Source of the DNA: Solen grandis
Taxonomy: Eukaryota > Mollusca > Bivalvia > Adapedonta > Solenidae
Reading direction: 5' to 3'
Assembly (NCBI GenBank): GCA_021229015.1
Contig: CM037782.1
Coordinates: 41,655,226-41,719,225, forward strand
Length of the DNA stretch: 64,000 nucleotides
The position numbers and the translations under genes are program-made. The notes below the pieces were generated by a model, which was not told where the DNA came from, did not search any database, and saw only the letters and a program-made list of their open reading frames with translations. Numbering within the stretch: position 1 is the stretch's first letter; every line of letters starts with the position of its first letter. This document shows positions 21,583 through 33,135 of the stretch, in pieces.

Positions 21583-21792
21583 TGTCATAGGGTTGAAAAT
21601 TAGTGTAGATGTATTTAGTAGTTGTAGTTTTATTTTCAGCTCTCTCAGTACTTTGTTTTCGGACTCGATTTGACTGACCAATCATTGACCGACGGACTAA
21701 TTCAAATTTACACAAATACTAAACATACAACGCCATTTTGTTACGTGAATGGAAATATAAATATACTAAGGGAAATACTTTATTTCTCTTAA
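21583..21792 (+). repeat. 3' LTR (210 bp)
   Basis: Same start and end as the 5' LTR, with five substitutions between them (about 2.4%). Downstream sequence does not resume nLTR-A. Confidence 0.88.
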
Positions 21793-21851
21793 CATAATTA
21801 TTTTACGTGTTAATGTATGAATATATATATTTCAGATGAGATAAACAAACG

Positions 21852-22390
21852 TCAAACTTTTCTCTCCTTGGTCATTTTTGCAAATTTCAATAGCCGATTT
21901 CATGCAAACTACAAATGTTGTCGTTACAACACGAAATCTGCAACATTGTCGTTATTTCGCCTTTCGCGTTTCGGGGCAAAGACACGAAGACACGACAAAC
22001 AAAGGGCGCCAACACGAAAGGTTTCGACCCGCGGACACGAAACATTCAAAGGCGAATCTTTTCGTCCTTTCGCCTGTTAAAATTTCGTTATTTCGCCTGA
22101 CATGTTTCGTGTTGTCGTGTCTTCGCCCCGAAAGACGACAGGCGAAATAACGACAATATGGCATGTTTTCGTTATTTCGCCTTTCGCCTTTCGGGGCGAA
22201 GACACGACAACACGAAATGGCAGAAATCAGCCACCATACTCCGGGGTCATTTTTGCTACTTTCAATAGCCGATTTCATGCAAACTACAAATATTTTTAAC
22301 ATATTTTTTTTGTACAGAAGGTCTTATACTAATGTATTCTAACCGATAATAATGAAAATGAAATCTTTGTGGTTGATCTTTGAAGGTGAA
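21852..22390. mobile_element. Palindromic MITE-like repeat, copy 1
   Basis: Shares its left edge (GTCAAACTTTTCTCTCC), core words (GGCGAAATAACGA, ACGACAACACGAAA) and right flank (TTTTTGTACAGAAGGTCTTA... AATGAAATCTTTG) with 52952-53300 and 54361-54390. A perfect 30-bp inverted pair lies at 22105-22134 and 22188-22217 (TTTCGTGTTGTCGTGTCTTC and complement). Short frames here are by-products of the repeat words. No transposase is present, so it is nonautonomous. Confidence 0.75.
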
Positions 22391-22631
22391 CCACAAAGAT
22401 GGGTCACATGTCCCCTATGACGTCATCGATAGACCAAGTGTTATTTGCCTTCTTAATTTCATATAATTGTATGTAATTATTAATCATATTTAAAACGTAT
22501 TAATCAAAAATTAATCTTATTTGTTTTTTGTCTAGTATAAAGTTAAACATTTATCGAGTTGTTTCTGTGAAATTAATCCGCGAATTTGACGAAAATAAAT
22601 AATATATTTGTTGAGATTAGGCAAATCAGTG

Positions 22632-22880
22632 CGGGGCCTCCGTGGCCGAGAGGGTAAAGTTGCTGACTTTAACACTCACTCAGCCCCTCACCGCGTGGGT
22701 TCGAATCCCGGCAGGGTCATCGGATTTTCATGTGAGGAAGCCTTCCAGCTGGCTTGCGGTAGGTCGGTGGTTCTACCTGGATGCCTCCGTGCATTCGGGG
22801 TCTTCCTCCACCTGTAATTAGCTGGACGTCGCTCCCTCCAAATTGGGGATGAAACGTCCTGCATTTGAGATATAACAGGT
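22632..22880 (+). mobile_element. tRNA-derived SINE (GGGGCCTCCGTGGCC family), copy 1
   Basis: The head resembles a class II tRNA: A box TGGCCGAGAGGG, a long variable arm, and B box GGTTCGAATCCCG. The body contains GGCTTGCGGTAGGTCGGTGG and CTTCCTCCACCTGTAATTAGC. Copies lie at 52629-52880 (plus) and 40870-41105 (minus). The head matches in all three and the body continues well beyond a tRNA, showing a dispersed SINE family. Confidence 0.85.
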
Positions 22881-24646
22881 CGTTTCCTCCGCACTGTTAT
22901 TTTATTTAAGCATTTGATTTAATTACTTTATATTATCCCAAATTATTTAAAGAGTATTCAATATTTTTATAGAATGTTATTTAAATTATGGTAGGTTGTC
23001 TTACTGAATTTACTAAATTGTTAAAAGATAATCAGTAATTACGTTTAATATGATAAGTGCAAAAGTGTGATTAATTAAAGATTCTTTGTTAACTAATGTT
23101 TTAATTTCATGAATGTGTTTCTGTTTTTATTTACATTTAAAGGCACCAACTTTGATGTTATTGATTAGATTTGGTTTAATGATATGAATAATAAAGGTGT
23201 GAGAAAGTGCGGTCTCAGAGTAAAAAAAAGTGATAATGTTAAAGGTGATAAACAATGCAATTAAGATTTAAAGTTTATGTGATAATGTGCACATGTATTA
23301 GATGAAGAAAAAAAAACACAAATTCAATAACCATTAAATATTTTGGTAAAAAATCTATTAAATGTGGTGTTTATTAACATGTGTTTTAGATCATACTTTC
23401 CCTCATAGTTATTGTTTTTATTTCATTTTCATTTGAAGTCTTTTGGGTAGATATTATGGTATAATAAGTGATCATTATTAATAATAATTTTCTTCTTAGC
23501 TTGATTTATTTAGTTATTTAATGACATTATTAACATACAAAAGTTGTGAAATAGCACTGACAGTATCCCTTTATAAGAAATTATAATTTACATATTTTTC
23601 AAGAATAATATTATATTCCCATTATTTAGAAATCGAAATATATGATAATAAACTTTGAATTAAATATAAATGCTTATTACAAAGATTTTTTTAAATAAAG
23701 ATTGCATTCTATTACATAATTATGGACTTGCACCTGGTGCGACAATGTGTCATTAAGCTGAATGACTCCACTATACACAGTAGCAGTTAATTGACACGTG
23801 CCGTTAAGTGTGTTCAATAAACACATCAGGTTAGCAATTATTTAATGAATTAGACCATATTTAAATACACAATTAAGACTTTTATCTGTTTATTAAGCAT
23901 GAAACATATTACACATGTTTAGCCAATACACTTTTACACGTTTTTAACATTATATAACATATTCTTCATTTTTGTGCGCATGTGTCAAAACATGGCGGTC
24001 ATGTTTTTTCTCTGTTGCGATCTCGGTTGAACTTTTTTATTCTCTAGAAAAAATATACTATTTGTATCCAATCATCTTTCGGTCTGTGACATAATCAAGT
24101 GTTTTCTCTTCATCTATGACAAATCTGGACTTTGTGTGTTACTGTGTTGGTGCGATTTTCTGAGAAGTGTACATGGGGAAATCAAAACACAAAGGCGCCA
24201 AAAAAAGGACTCACTCAATCTCCAAGCAGAGTTATCGTTCGTTCCTCACATAACATCTCTGCAATGGGCTCAATGAAAAGAAACTTGTCAAAACATAAAA
24301 CACTCATTTAACACAGATTTAAGTGTATTTTACGGATCAAAAGTAAAGAAGCATTGAATAAATACTTTTTGAATCATCATAAAACGTGTGTAAAAGAGTA
24401 ATTTCAGTTATTATTATCTGAACTATTTTCTGCCTTATTTCGCCGATTGGAACAATCCGCAAACGTTCGTCTGCAAATGTAAATATTTACAACTTCAGCC
24501 GGATATCGTTATTTAAAGCCAGCTTTTTATTTTCATATTTTGTTATTTTAATGACCATTTCGATCAGGATCAGTGGTACTTTTTATATAATAATTCACAG
24601 TAGAAGTAAGGGCGCCGGTTTAGCCCCAAACAAAGATGACGTAATT
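22881..24646. other. AT-rich noncoding stretch
   Basis: No coding frame, RNA gene or defined repeat. It includes CATGGCGGTCATG near 23992, similar to a phrase near 4470 and 34100, which hints at diverged dispersed repeats. Confidence 0.4.
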
Positions 24647-24800
24647 GGCGGCCATTTTGTTTCTATTAAAAGTTACTCATTTGCATATAAGTGTTTAAGG
24701 ATAGTGCGCATGTGCGGTGGCCATATTGAATTCTATTGAAGGTATCTTATTTGCATATTAGCGTTTTGGGGGTAGTGGGCATGTGCGGCGGCCATATTAG
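24647..24800 (+). repeat. ~70-bp tandem repeat
   Basis: GGCGGCCAT/GGTGGCCAT recurs at 24647, 24716 and 24787 (spacing 69 and 71). Each is preceded or followed by TTTGCATAT and GCGCATGTGCGG. About two and a half units; no coding. Confidence 0.7.
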
Positions 24801-25219
24801 TGGTCATTTGCTTGGTTATAGTATACAGGGGTGACTTGTATACTTGATCTAAGATCTACTCGCGGAAACTGAGGGTCACTTCCATTCGATCTCAGACTGT
24901 GTCCTAGAGGGTATTCTACTGTTACTTCTACTATATAATAATAATAATAATAATATCAATAATTAAATATCTAGAACATCAATTATAACAAAAGGAAAAA
25001 TGATGGTTACTATGAAATAATATATATCTGATAATATGTCTAAATACTGTAATAAAAACACTCAATCTACCTTTACGATGTGTTCTGTTCAACGTCCTAC
25101 CTTCAAATGAATCGAGTGCAACTATTGCATCAGTTCATACTCGTTTCTCAGGCCCAGGCCACCTGTGTTGACAATAGACGATCTATTTTTAGCGATGGAA
25201 CAATAGTGGTATTGATTTA
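24801..25219. other. Noncoding, with AAT microsatellite
   Basis: Contains (TAA)n near 24937-24954. Nothing else recognisable. Confidence 0.4.
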
Positions 25220-25500
25220 GGGACGGAAATGCGAACAATGGCCTATTCACGTGTCAAAAGTTAATCCCCTTAAAGTCGCCACTCTGTCTGACGTGTGTTG
25301 ATCCAGGGACGGAAATGCGAACAATAGCTTATTTAACTGTCAAAAGTTAATCCCTTTAAAGTCGCCCCAGTGTCTGGCGTGTGTTGATTTAGGGACGGAA
25401 ATGCGAACAATGGCTTATTCAAGTGTCAAAAATTAATCCCTTTAAAGTAGCCACTCTGTCTGGCGTGTGTTGATTCAAGGACGGATGTGCGAACAAAAGC
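25220..25500 (+). repeat. 86-bp tandem repeat
   Basis: GGGACGGAAATGCGAACAA recurs at 25220, 25306 and 25392, with a diverged fourth at 25478: spacing is exactly 86 bp each time. Units also share GTGTCAAAAGTTAATCCC and TTTAAAGTCGCC. The exact period with few indels suggests a young minisatellite. Confidence 0.85.
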
Positions 25501-26259
25501 TTTTGTTAGGCACTATTGGTGAGTCTATTGTAGTAAGCGGATTGAAAATTCAAACAATCAGAAACATTCGTTTTCAACCAATCAGGAACGAGTACTCGAC
25601 CAATCAAATCTCTGCATTTTTTTACCAATCGAATCGCGTATTCAAAACGATGCCCAGGTCTGTTTCACATTAACGCATAAAGTGAACTTTTTTTTTTACA
25701 AACAGCTATTAATAAGTATTCCAGATTTTTCTCAGCCTTTCTTGTGCATTTAATTAAATGACATAATAGAATATAATGGAAATAATTTAGATATTCCAAT
25801 AAATAATAATAACTAGATTTCATTCGTTGATGCTAAATTTGTCAAACGTTAGAACTAAACATCAATTCTTATTTTGACATCACTTTCTTACAATTTGACT
25901 TATTTCAGTAATCTAGTTACAAAAAGAAATGTCTTTAAAATCCATTCAATTTGATTGCAATACATTTGGGTCTATCATTAAATAGCATAAAATTTTGAGA
26001 TATAAATTGTTAAACGCATTGGGGCTAACTGAATTTTCATATTTCAGCCATAATTCAACTGATTCAACCCCGATCAATAAAAGCTGAAAGGTCTTTCAAA
26101 GCACTTCAAATTATATGCATAGTGTCTAAATAGAATATCTAATGTTTTAAGATATTTAAGGCCAAAGAAAAATATCAATAATTGAAATATGACGGAAGTA
26201 GCATTATGCCATAGCATCTAATGCTGCACCTTCAGTAAAAAATTCATGCAAATTAAAAA
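25501..26259. other. AT-rich noncoding stretch
   Basis: Short direct repeats of CCAATCA-type words near 25550-25630. No coding frame. Confidence 0.4.
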
Positions 26260-28990
26260 AAATCAGGCCTATAGGTCGTAAAAACCGTTTAATTTCAGTA
26301 AAAAAGTGTTTAGAACTTGTAACGACACATGACGTCATATGACGCTCATCTTCTTATAAGGTAAAACATACGTAGAGACTTATATTCAGTCAAAATTTCA
26401 GCTTTCTAACTCATCTGGATGAGACGTTATGCGTATTTGAAATTAAACGTCAATAGTTCGAATATTGGATTCGCCATAGAACCTTTGCCTTTATGGAAAG
26501 ACGGACACCTGTGAGGATAATTATAACAAAACTTACACATTCTTTGAAAATTGAATAAGAAACGGTCCGAAAATAATGTCTGTAGACCGCAAAAAATCGT
26601 TCGTAGACAACGTCATCTTTGACGTCATATGACGTTATAGGCATAAGACAATCAAAGACATGAAATATACAGTATCTGAAATATATGCCGTTAATTTTAC
26701 ATGACCCTGGGACTTTTGCAACATATAGAAATAAACGTGTAGATATTAGAAATTCTTTTTTGCCTTATGACGTCATATGACGTCAAATGACGTTCTGCCT
26801 CACGGAATAAAAAGAAGTCATAAAGATTAATTTTCAGTTCAAATATCAGCTTTATAATATATCTATAAGCGATGTTATGCGTATTTAAAATTTGACGTCA
26901 ATGGTTCGAATCTAGGATTTGCCATATAACCTTTGACTTTTCGAATTTGGACAAACGGACACCGGGATGCACAACTAGAGCCTAACATACACATGAAAAC
27001 ATACACGTGAAATTTTGATGACAATCGGTCAAAAAATAATGGCTGTAGACCGCGTAAAATCTTTCTGTCCTGACGTCAAATCTGACGTAAATTAACGTCA
27101 CATGAATATGAAATTCAATGCATTCCAAAGCAGAAGATTTGACGCATATGCAACTACATTTCCATGGTCCTGGAAACTTTACAACATATATAAATTTAGG
27201 CATAGATCTAAGAAATTCTATTTGACTTTAAGGCGTCATATGACGTCAAATGACGTTTATCTTCTTAGAATGTAAAAGACTCTTGGAGAATTATAATTTG
27301 TGCAAATATCAGCTTTCTAAAGTATCAGGAAGCGATTTTATACTCATTTGAAATTTGACGTCAATGGTTCGAATCTTGGATATGCCATGAAATCTTTGCC
27401 TTCGCAAATTTTAAAAAATGGACACAGGGATGCACAACTAAATCGTAACATACACATTCTGTGAAATTTTGATGAAAATCGGTCCAGAAATATTGGCTGT
27501 AGACAGCGTACAACCATTTTTAGACGACGTCAAGTTTGACGTCAACACACGTCATAAGCAAATGAAAATCATTGAAATGCAAAATGTTAAATGTGAAACA
27601 TAGGCTATTAAATTTTCAATGTACTCGTACGTTTGTAACATATAGAATTAAACACGTAAAAATTAAAAATTAATTTTCACCTAATGACGTCATATGACGT
27701 CATATGACATTTTTCTTCTCAGAATATGAAGAAGACGTAGAGACTTATATTCTGTCCAAATACCAGCTTTCTATCTCATCTGAAAGCGATTTTATTCGCA
27801 TTTGAAATTTGACGTCAATGGTTCGAATCTTGGATTCGCCATAGAACCATTACCTTTTCAAATTTTGAAAAAACGGACACCGGGATGCACAACTAGAGCC
27901 TAACATACATATTCTGTGATTTTTTTAAAATTAAAATCGGCCCAGAAATAATGACTGTAGACCGTGTACAAATATTTTAAGACGACGTCAAGTTTGACGT
28001 CAAAACACGTCATAGACAAATGAAAATTATAGAATTGCAAAATGTTCTCTCTGAGGCATATGGTATTAAACTTTCAAGGTGCTCGGACGTTTCCAACATA
28101 TAAAAATTAACACGTAAATATAAGAAATTACTTTTCACCCCATGACGTCATGTGACGTCATATGACGATCATCTTTTAAGAATGTAAGTAAATTCTAGAA
28201 AATAAATGCTGTCCAAACATCATCTTTCTAGCTCATCTGTAAGCGATTTTATACGCATTTGAAATTTGACGTCAATGGTTCGAATCTTGGATTCACCATA
28301 GAATCATTGCCTTTTCGAATTTTGAAAATATGACACCGGGATGCACAACTAGAGCCTAACATACATATTCTTTGAAATTTTTATTAAAATCGGCCCAGAA
28401 ATAATGGCTGTAGACCGCGTACAAATATTTTAAGACGACGTCAAGTTTGACGTCAAAACACGTCATAGACAAACGAAAATTATAGAATTGCAAAATGTTC
28501 TCTCTGAAGGATATGGTATTAAACTTTCAAGGTGCTCGGACGTTTTCAACATGTAAAAATTAACACGTAAATATTAGAAATTACTTTTAAGCTCATGACG
28601 TCATATGACGTTCATCATTTTAGAATGTAAATAAATCTTAGAGAATTATATTATGTCCAAATATCATTTTTCTAGCTCATTTGTAAGCGATTTTATATGC
28701 ATTTGAAAGTTGACGTCAATGGTTCGAATATTGGATTCGCCATAGAATCATTGCCTTTTCGAATTTTGAAAAAAGGAAACCGGAATGCACAACTAGAGCC
28801 TAACATACACATTCTGTGAAACGTTGATGAAAATCGGCCCAGAAATAATAGCTGTAGACCGCGTACAAACCTGACGTCAAAGCTGACGTTATGTGACATC
28901 ATATGAATATGAAATTCATTGCATCCGGAAGCACATGGTTAGAAATATATGCCATAAAATTTTCATTGTTCTAAGTCAATGACAACACAT
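26260..28990 (+). repeat. ~450-bp satellite array, six copies, rich in TGACGTCA
   Basis: The marker ACGTCAATGGTTCGAAT occurs at about 26446, 26895, 27358, 27812, 28269 and 28713, giving spacings of 449, 463, 454, 457 and 444 bp. Each unit also has GGCTGTAGACCGCGTA, ACCGGGATGCACAACTAGAGCC and a cluster of TGACGTCATATGACGTCA. By eye I count about 20 exact TGACGTCA octamers in the array. No frame is conserved between units. The last unit decays into an A-rich stretch near 29000. Confidence 0.9.
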
Positions 28991-29088
28991 CGAAATTAAC
29001 ACAAATATAAGAGGAAGGAAAAAAGAATAATAAGAAGAAGAATAAAAAAAAACAGTACAAACCCAATAGGACGTTCTGCCGAAAGGGC

Positions 29089-30464
29089 AGTTAAACGGGT
29101 GACGGCGAGCTTGTGGCATTTATTAGAAAATTTTCTCTAGGTCGATTATAGACGGAGAGAAGGCGCACGTGCGACACGTAAGTCAGTAATTAAATCTAAG
29201 GTCACTGTTCTGATTTTACACGCAGTTACAAGAGTATTCTTACAAATCCGTCATATATTTAAATCCGCCTCTCTAATGGACACCCATCGCTGTGATAAAT
29301 CATATCGCGTGTTAGTTCGTTCTTTTTTTTTTTTTTTTTTCTTTTTTTTTTTGCACTTATATTTATTTATGCTTAATAAACAACATACTATACGAATTAC
29401 TTTGTTATCATCTCGTGCGACTGTCAGACAAGAATTCAATTGTTTACCCTCTTATAAGAAAGAGAGAGATGTTTCACACACACACACACATACACACACA
29501 CACACATACATTTACTTTATAGTGCTTTTATTGTTTTATTTAGTTTTTATACAATATAATGAACATTTATAACGGAACAAATTAAGTTTAAAATCAGTAA
29601 GCAATTTTGTTTATATCAATCGCTCATTAGTCATCCCCCCTCTCCCCAGTGGTCAAGCAACTCGGAGAGTTTCGCTTGCTTATCAGTCAGTGCTCAATTA
29701 CCGCATGATTCTACACAAGTTTACAGCACCAGCATGGAGATACAAACAGTGTGTGCGGATCTGCAAAGAGGGTTTTACGGATGAAATAAATGGCGTATCC
29801 TCCGAGTTAAAGATAAATCCCCGCTATACGCGTCTGTGTATCAGCACGCGGACAAATTTGAATTATTATTTACTAGACTAGACGTTATAATACAGGTGTG
29901 TCCAGTTTTTAGTATACCGTTTTAATATCGGTAAAGTTTATATCTTGTATACATTGAATATACAATCCGCTATTAGATCCGATGTTATTATGTTCCGGTG
30001 TTAATCAGCAAGTATCTCAAATGATTTTAAGTATGTTTCTTTCTTGATTCAGTTTTTTTTTCATCTTCGCCCTTTCCAATTTTCCATAGGGTCCTAATCA
30101 ATTTTTTCTCACAATTAAACCTTGAACATGTAAATTCCCATAGGATGCTGATTCATTTTTTGTCACTAGCTGTTTATTTTTTGGCACTGGATACGCCATT
30201 TATTTCATCCGTAAAACCCTCTTTGCAGATCCGCACACACTGTTTGTATCTCCATGCTGGTGCTGTAAACTTGTGTAGAATCATGCGGTAATTGAGCACT
30301 GACTGATAAGCAAGCGAAACTCTCGAGTTGCTTGGCCACTGGGGAGGGGGTATGATGATGAATAAACAAAATTGCTTACTGATTTTTCACTTAATTTGTT
30401 CCGTTTTAAATGTTCATTTTATTGTATAAAAACTCAATAAAACAATAAAAGCACTATAAAGTAA

Positions 30465-30509
<45 letters not shown>

Positions 30510-30901
30510 ATCTCTCTCTCTTTCTCATAAGTGGGTAAACAATTGAATTCTTGTCTGACAGTCGCACGAGATGATAACAAAGTAATTCGTATAGTATGTG
30601 GTTTATTAAGCATAAATAAATATAAGTGCAAAACAAGAAAAGAAAAAAAGAACGAACTAACACGCGATATGATTTATCACAGCGATGGGTGTCCATTAGA
30701 AAGGCGGATTTAAATATATGACGGATTTGTAAGAATACTCTTGTAACTGCGTTTTAAAATCAGAACAATGACTTTAAATCGACATATTAGGATTATTTTA
30801 TTACCGACTTACGTGTCGCACGTGCGCCTTCTCTCCGTCTTTAATCGACCTAGACAGAATTTTCTAATAAATGCCACAGGCTCGCCGTCACCCGTTTAAC
30901 T
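29089..30901. repeat. 1.8-kb palindrome with ~712-bp arms
   Basis: The left arm (29089-29800) begins AGTTAAACGGGTGACGGCGAG and the right arm (30189-30901) ends with its complement. Matching continues through the whole arm, including the microsatellites: CA repeat at 29476-29512 and GT repeat at 30467-30504. Arms are about 90% identical by eye, with small indels. The spacer is 29801-30188. No transposase or conserved frame is visible. It could be a foldback/MITE-type element or an inverted duplication. Frames across the microsatellites are spurious. Confidence 0.93.
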
Positions 30902-31688
30902 ATTTCATGACCGAATGCGCATGCATGTTATGAATGTGTCATAATGGTCAGTCAGAATTTTTTAATTAATGCCAGCCACCTGTTCAGTCTGAGACCGATC
31001 TCTCTGTTACCTTGTAATATTGGGTGAAATAAAGTATTTTGTCTGTCTGTCTGAGATGAGTACCTTTCATGACGGAAGGCAGCAATTAAGACCATAAATC
31101 ACTATATCTTTGAAAGGGTGAAAAACAGAAAAGAAAGTATTACGTGTAACACAAGTTAGCCATAAAATAATTATGTCTATCAAGCAAAAAATATATCTTA
31201 TCTGAATAATTAAAACAAATTCCCAGTTTTTTTTATATCAATCGCATCTTTCCAGTAAAATGGAAATAACATTACATATGGGCATTTACATATATTGGTA
31301 TTTTCAACAAGATTAGATGCAAATTTTACAGACTTTAATGTATACGCATGGAAATGTGACCAAATACAAATTTAACTTCTTGTTAGTGGGGTGTGCGTAT
31401 TAATTATGCTTTAAGCTTATAACTAAAAAGATGTCCTATTTCTGATTATCACGTCACCTTTATTATTACTATGTAATTGCTTTATGACGTATAATTTTAT
31501 GACAAAATTTAATACCGGGTGATTTGTTGGGTACTTGTTTAAAAGCATATGATAATCGTATAAGAATGGGGCTCAAATATTTATTAGTGTATACGTGTAT
31601 TAGTCAATATAATAAACTGTGGTACCGAAATTTGTTTGAGGAGCGATTAATTATAAACGAAAGAAGGACGCGACTTCAGAATTATCCA
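30902..31688. other. Noncoding, with a repeat 3' tail
   Basis: 30960-31055 ends AATAAAGTATTTTGTCTGTCTGTCTG, looking like the tail of a SINE or LINE with a (GTCT)n end. The rest shows nothing recognisable. Confidence 0.4.
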
Positions 31689-31835
31689 TTAATTACTCAC
31701 AGTGCCGTTCCATTTTGACACGAGCCGACTCGAAGTGACCCTTGAATCATAGTGAGAAAAAAAATGCGAACCAACGTATTTTGACCGTGACTCCTTTTTC
31801 AATAATTCTAATGGGGATTAATGAGATGTAAACTT
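31689..31835 (+). repeat. Dispersed repeat pair, copy 1
   Basis: Matches 32653-32777 (offset about 964): CTCACAGTGCCGTTCCATT, TGACACGAGCCG, ATGCG...GTATTTTGACCGTGACTCC. Similarity about 80% by eye. Confidence 0.7.
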
Positions 31836-32098
31836 GATATCAGTGTGATGAGTATCAGAATCAATTAGTATATTGCTGTATATTGGATCTTCTAAATCAG
31901 GGTATATTTGCTTCCTAACTTTATATAAAACGCATAAATTATAGAAGCACAATAATTGTAACCGTATCATCACATATTCAGATTTGCATTTAGTAATACG
32001 GCCTTTTTAAGGTAGATCTCCCGAAATACCGTGATTTTCGATGAAATGGCGATATTGTCTTAAGTATAAGGATAAACTATTTTCTGATGCTGTTGATC

Positions 32099-32099
32099 C

Positions 32100-32131
<32 letters not shown>

Positions 32132-32241
32132 CTCAAAACAACTTGTGTTATCAATGTGTTCTGAATCGATCTCTCTCCCTTTACACCATAACGCGTATAA
32201 TAACTCAAAATTCTTCAAACTTTCTATTTCTATCTTTTCTC

Positions 32242-32276
<35 letters not shown>

Positions 32277-32278
32277 GA
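32099..32278 (+). repeat. Trinucleotide microsatellites
   Basis: (GAT)n at about 32100-32130 and (ATT)n at about 32245-32277. The short frame through them encodes poly-Asp and poly-Ile and is not a gene. Confidence 0.9.
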
Positions 32279-32652
32279 TACGGAAAAAAAATATTGCTTT
32301 CTGTCTATCATTACCTACCTTAAGCATATACGTATTTGAATTACTGTTACGGGTTACTCGAAACATTTACGTACCTATTTATAATTTTATAAATTGTATT
32401 AGCAATCTGTGATGAGGGAGTATGCGTATTAAACTGAACCGTTGTAAATGAATTATATCAATAATTGGATTATAAGTAATATCCAAACAATTCTGTAGCA
32501 GAACGTGTTTCCCGTGTTTATATATACCGGATATGTAAAACGGACTTGGTGCTTACTAGTATTTATTAACGTAGTAAATGTACGCTAGAGTTAATTGGTC
32601 AAGCCACAGGTTATATCTCTCTGCATAAAATGGCTCACCGGCAGATCATAGA

Positions 32653-32777
32653 ATTAATGACTCACAGTACCGTTCCATTCTGACACGAACCGCCCTTTCG
32701 TGAGCCCCGAAAAGAATGCGGATCAGTGTATTTTAACCATGACTCCATATTACAGTAATTCTTTTAGAGATAAATGA
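32653..32777 (+). repeat. Dispersed repeat pair, copy 2, cut by gap
   Basis: Second copy of the 31689 repeat. It runs straight into the assembly gap, so its end is unknown. Confidence 0.7.
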
Positions 32778-32877
32778 NNNNNNNNNNNNNNNNNNNNNNN
32801 NNNNNNNNNNNNNNNNNNNNNNNNNNNNNNNNNNNNNNNNNNNNNNNNNNNNNNNNNNNNNNNNNNNNNNNNNNNNN
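32778..32877. other. Assembly gap (100 N)
   Basis: Exactly 100 N, the usual placeholder for a scaffold join of unknown size. Order and distance across it are uncertain. Confidence 0.99.
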
Positions 32878-33135
32878 TTGCTGTGGGTTTGCTCTCTTCG
32901 TTGGTTCACCCGGCTTGACAAATGTAGTTTGGGGGTTACTTCTTCCATGTTCCTTCCTTCTTTCTTTCTCTCTATCTCTCTCTCTCTCTCTCTCTTTGTC
33001 CAGCCAATCAGCCAACTTTCTGAGGACTCAGTCATGTCTCCATCTATATCTCCCCTGTGTCAGTGATGATGAACAGGATGAAAGAACATGCTCAAGTGTG
33101 CCTGGTCTATCACCAAGACTGCATTTAGGGTCGGT
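32878..33135 (-). pseudogene. Retroelement C-terminal relic (LEHVLSSC motif)
   Basis: On the minus strand the sequence reads GTLEHVLSSCSSSLTQGRY then RWRHD, a stop, and VLRKLADWLDKERERE, ending FVKPGEPTKRANPQQ at the gap. The GTLEHVLSSC...QGRYRWRHDxVL signature recurs at the C-terminus of reverse-transcriptase-derived proteins in invertebrate genomes, recalled from family knowledge. The run of ER comes from a CT microsatellite (32968-32997). Catalytic RT domains are not visible, so the exact family is open. Confidence 0.6.

Larger units (their letters stand above)
12865..21792 (+). mobile_element. Second Ty3/gypsy element with both LTRs
   Basis: An 8.9-kb element bounded by two 210-bp direct repeats, with gag, protease, RT, RNase H and integrase in the standard gypsy order and a purine tract (21571-21582) before the 3' LTR. 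A 2.2-kb noncoding stretch holding two SINEs lies between the 5' LTR and gag. The coding region has many stops and frameshifts. I find no convincing target-site duplication (AAAG before the 5' LTR, ACAT after the 3' LTR) and no clear primer binding site. Confidence 0.85.

Noticed and set aside
21878..22302. Overlapping frames of 60-116 residues on both strands
   Set aside because: Arise from the GC-richer, palindromic MITE words; not conserved between the two copies.
22632..22720. tRNA-like sequence (also at 13337-13406, 14961-15051, 41020-41105, 52629-52715)
   Set aside because: All have A and B boxes but are attached to SINE bodies, recur in the window and lack a matched acceptor stem, so they are not functional tRNA genes.
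26260..28990. CRISPR-like or gene-like array of regular repeats
   Set aside because: Units are ~450 bp and wholly repeated, without short direct repeats separated by unique spacers, and the genome is eukaryotic. It is a satellite.
29276..29572. 98-residue frame with poly-Phe and His-Thr repeats, and its counterparts at 30434-30696
   Set aside because: Produced by T-runs and CA/GT microsatellites within the palindrome arms. Not a gene.
32041..32412. 123-residue frame with poly-Asp and poly-Ile
   Set aside because: Generated by GAT and ATT microsatellites; no conserved part.
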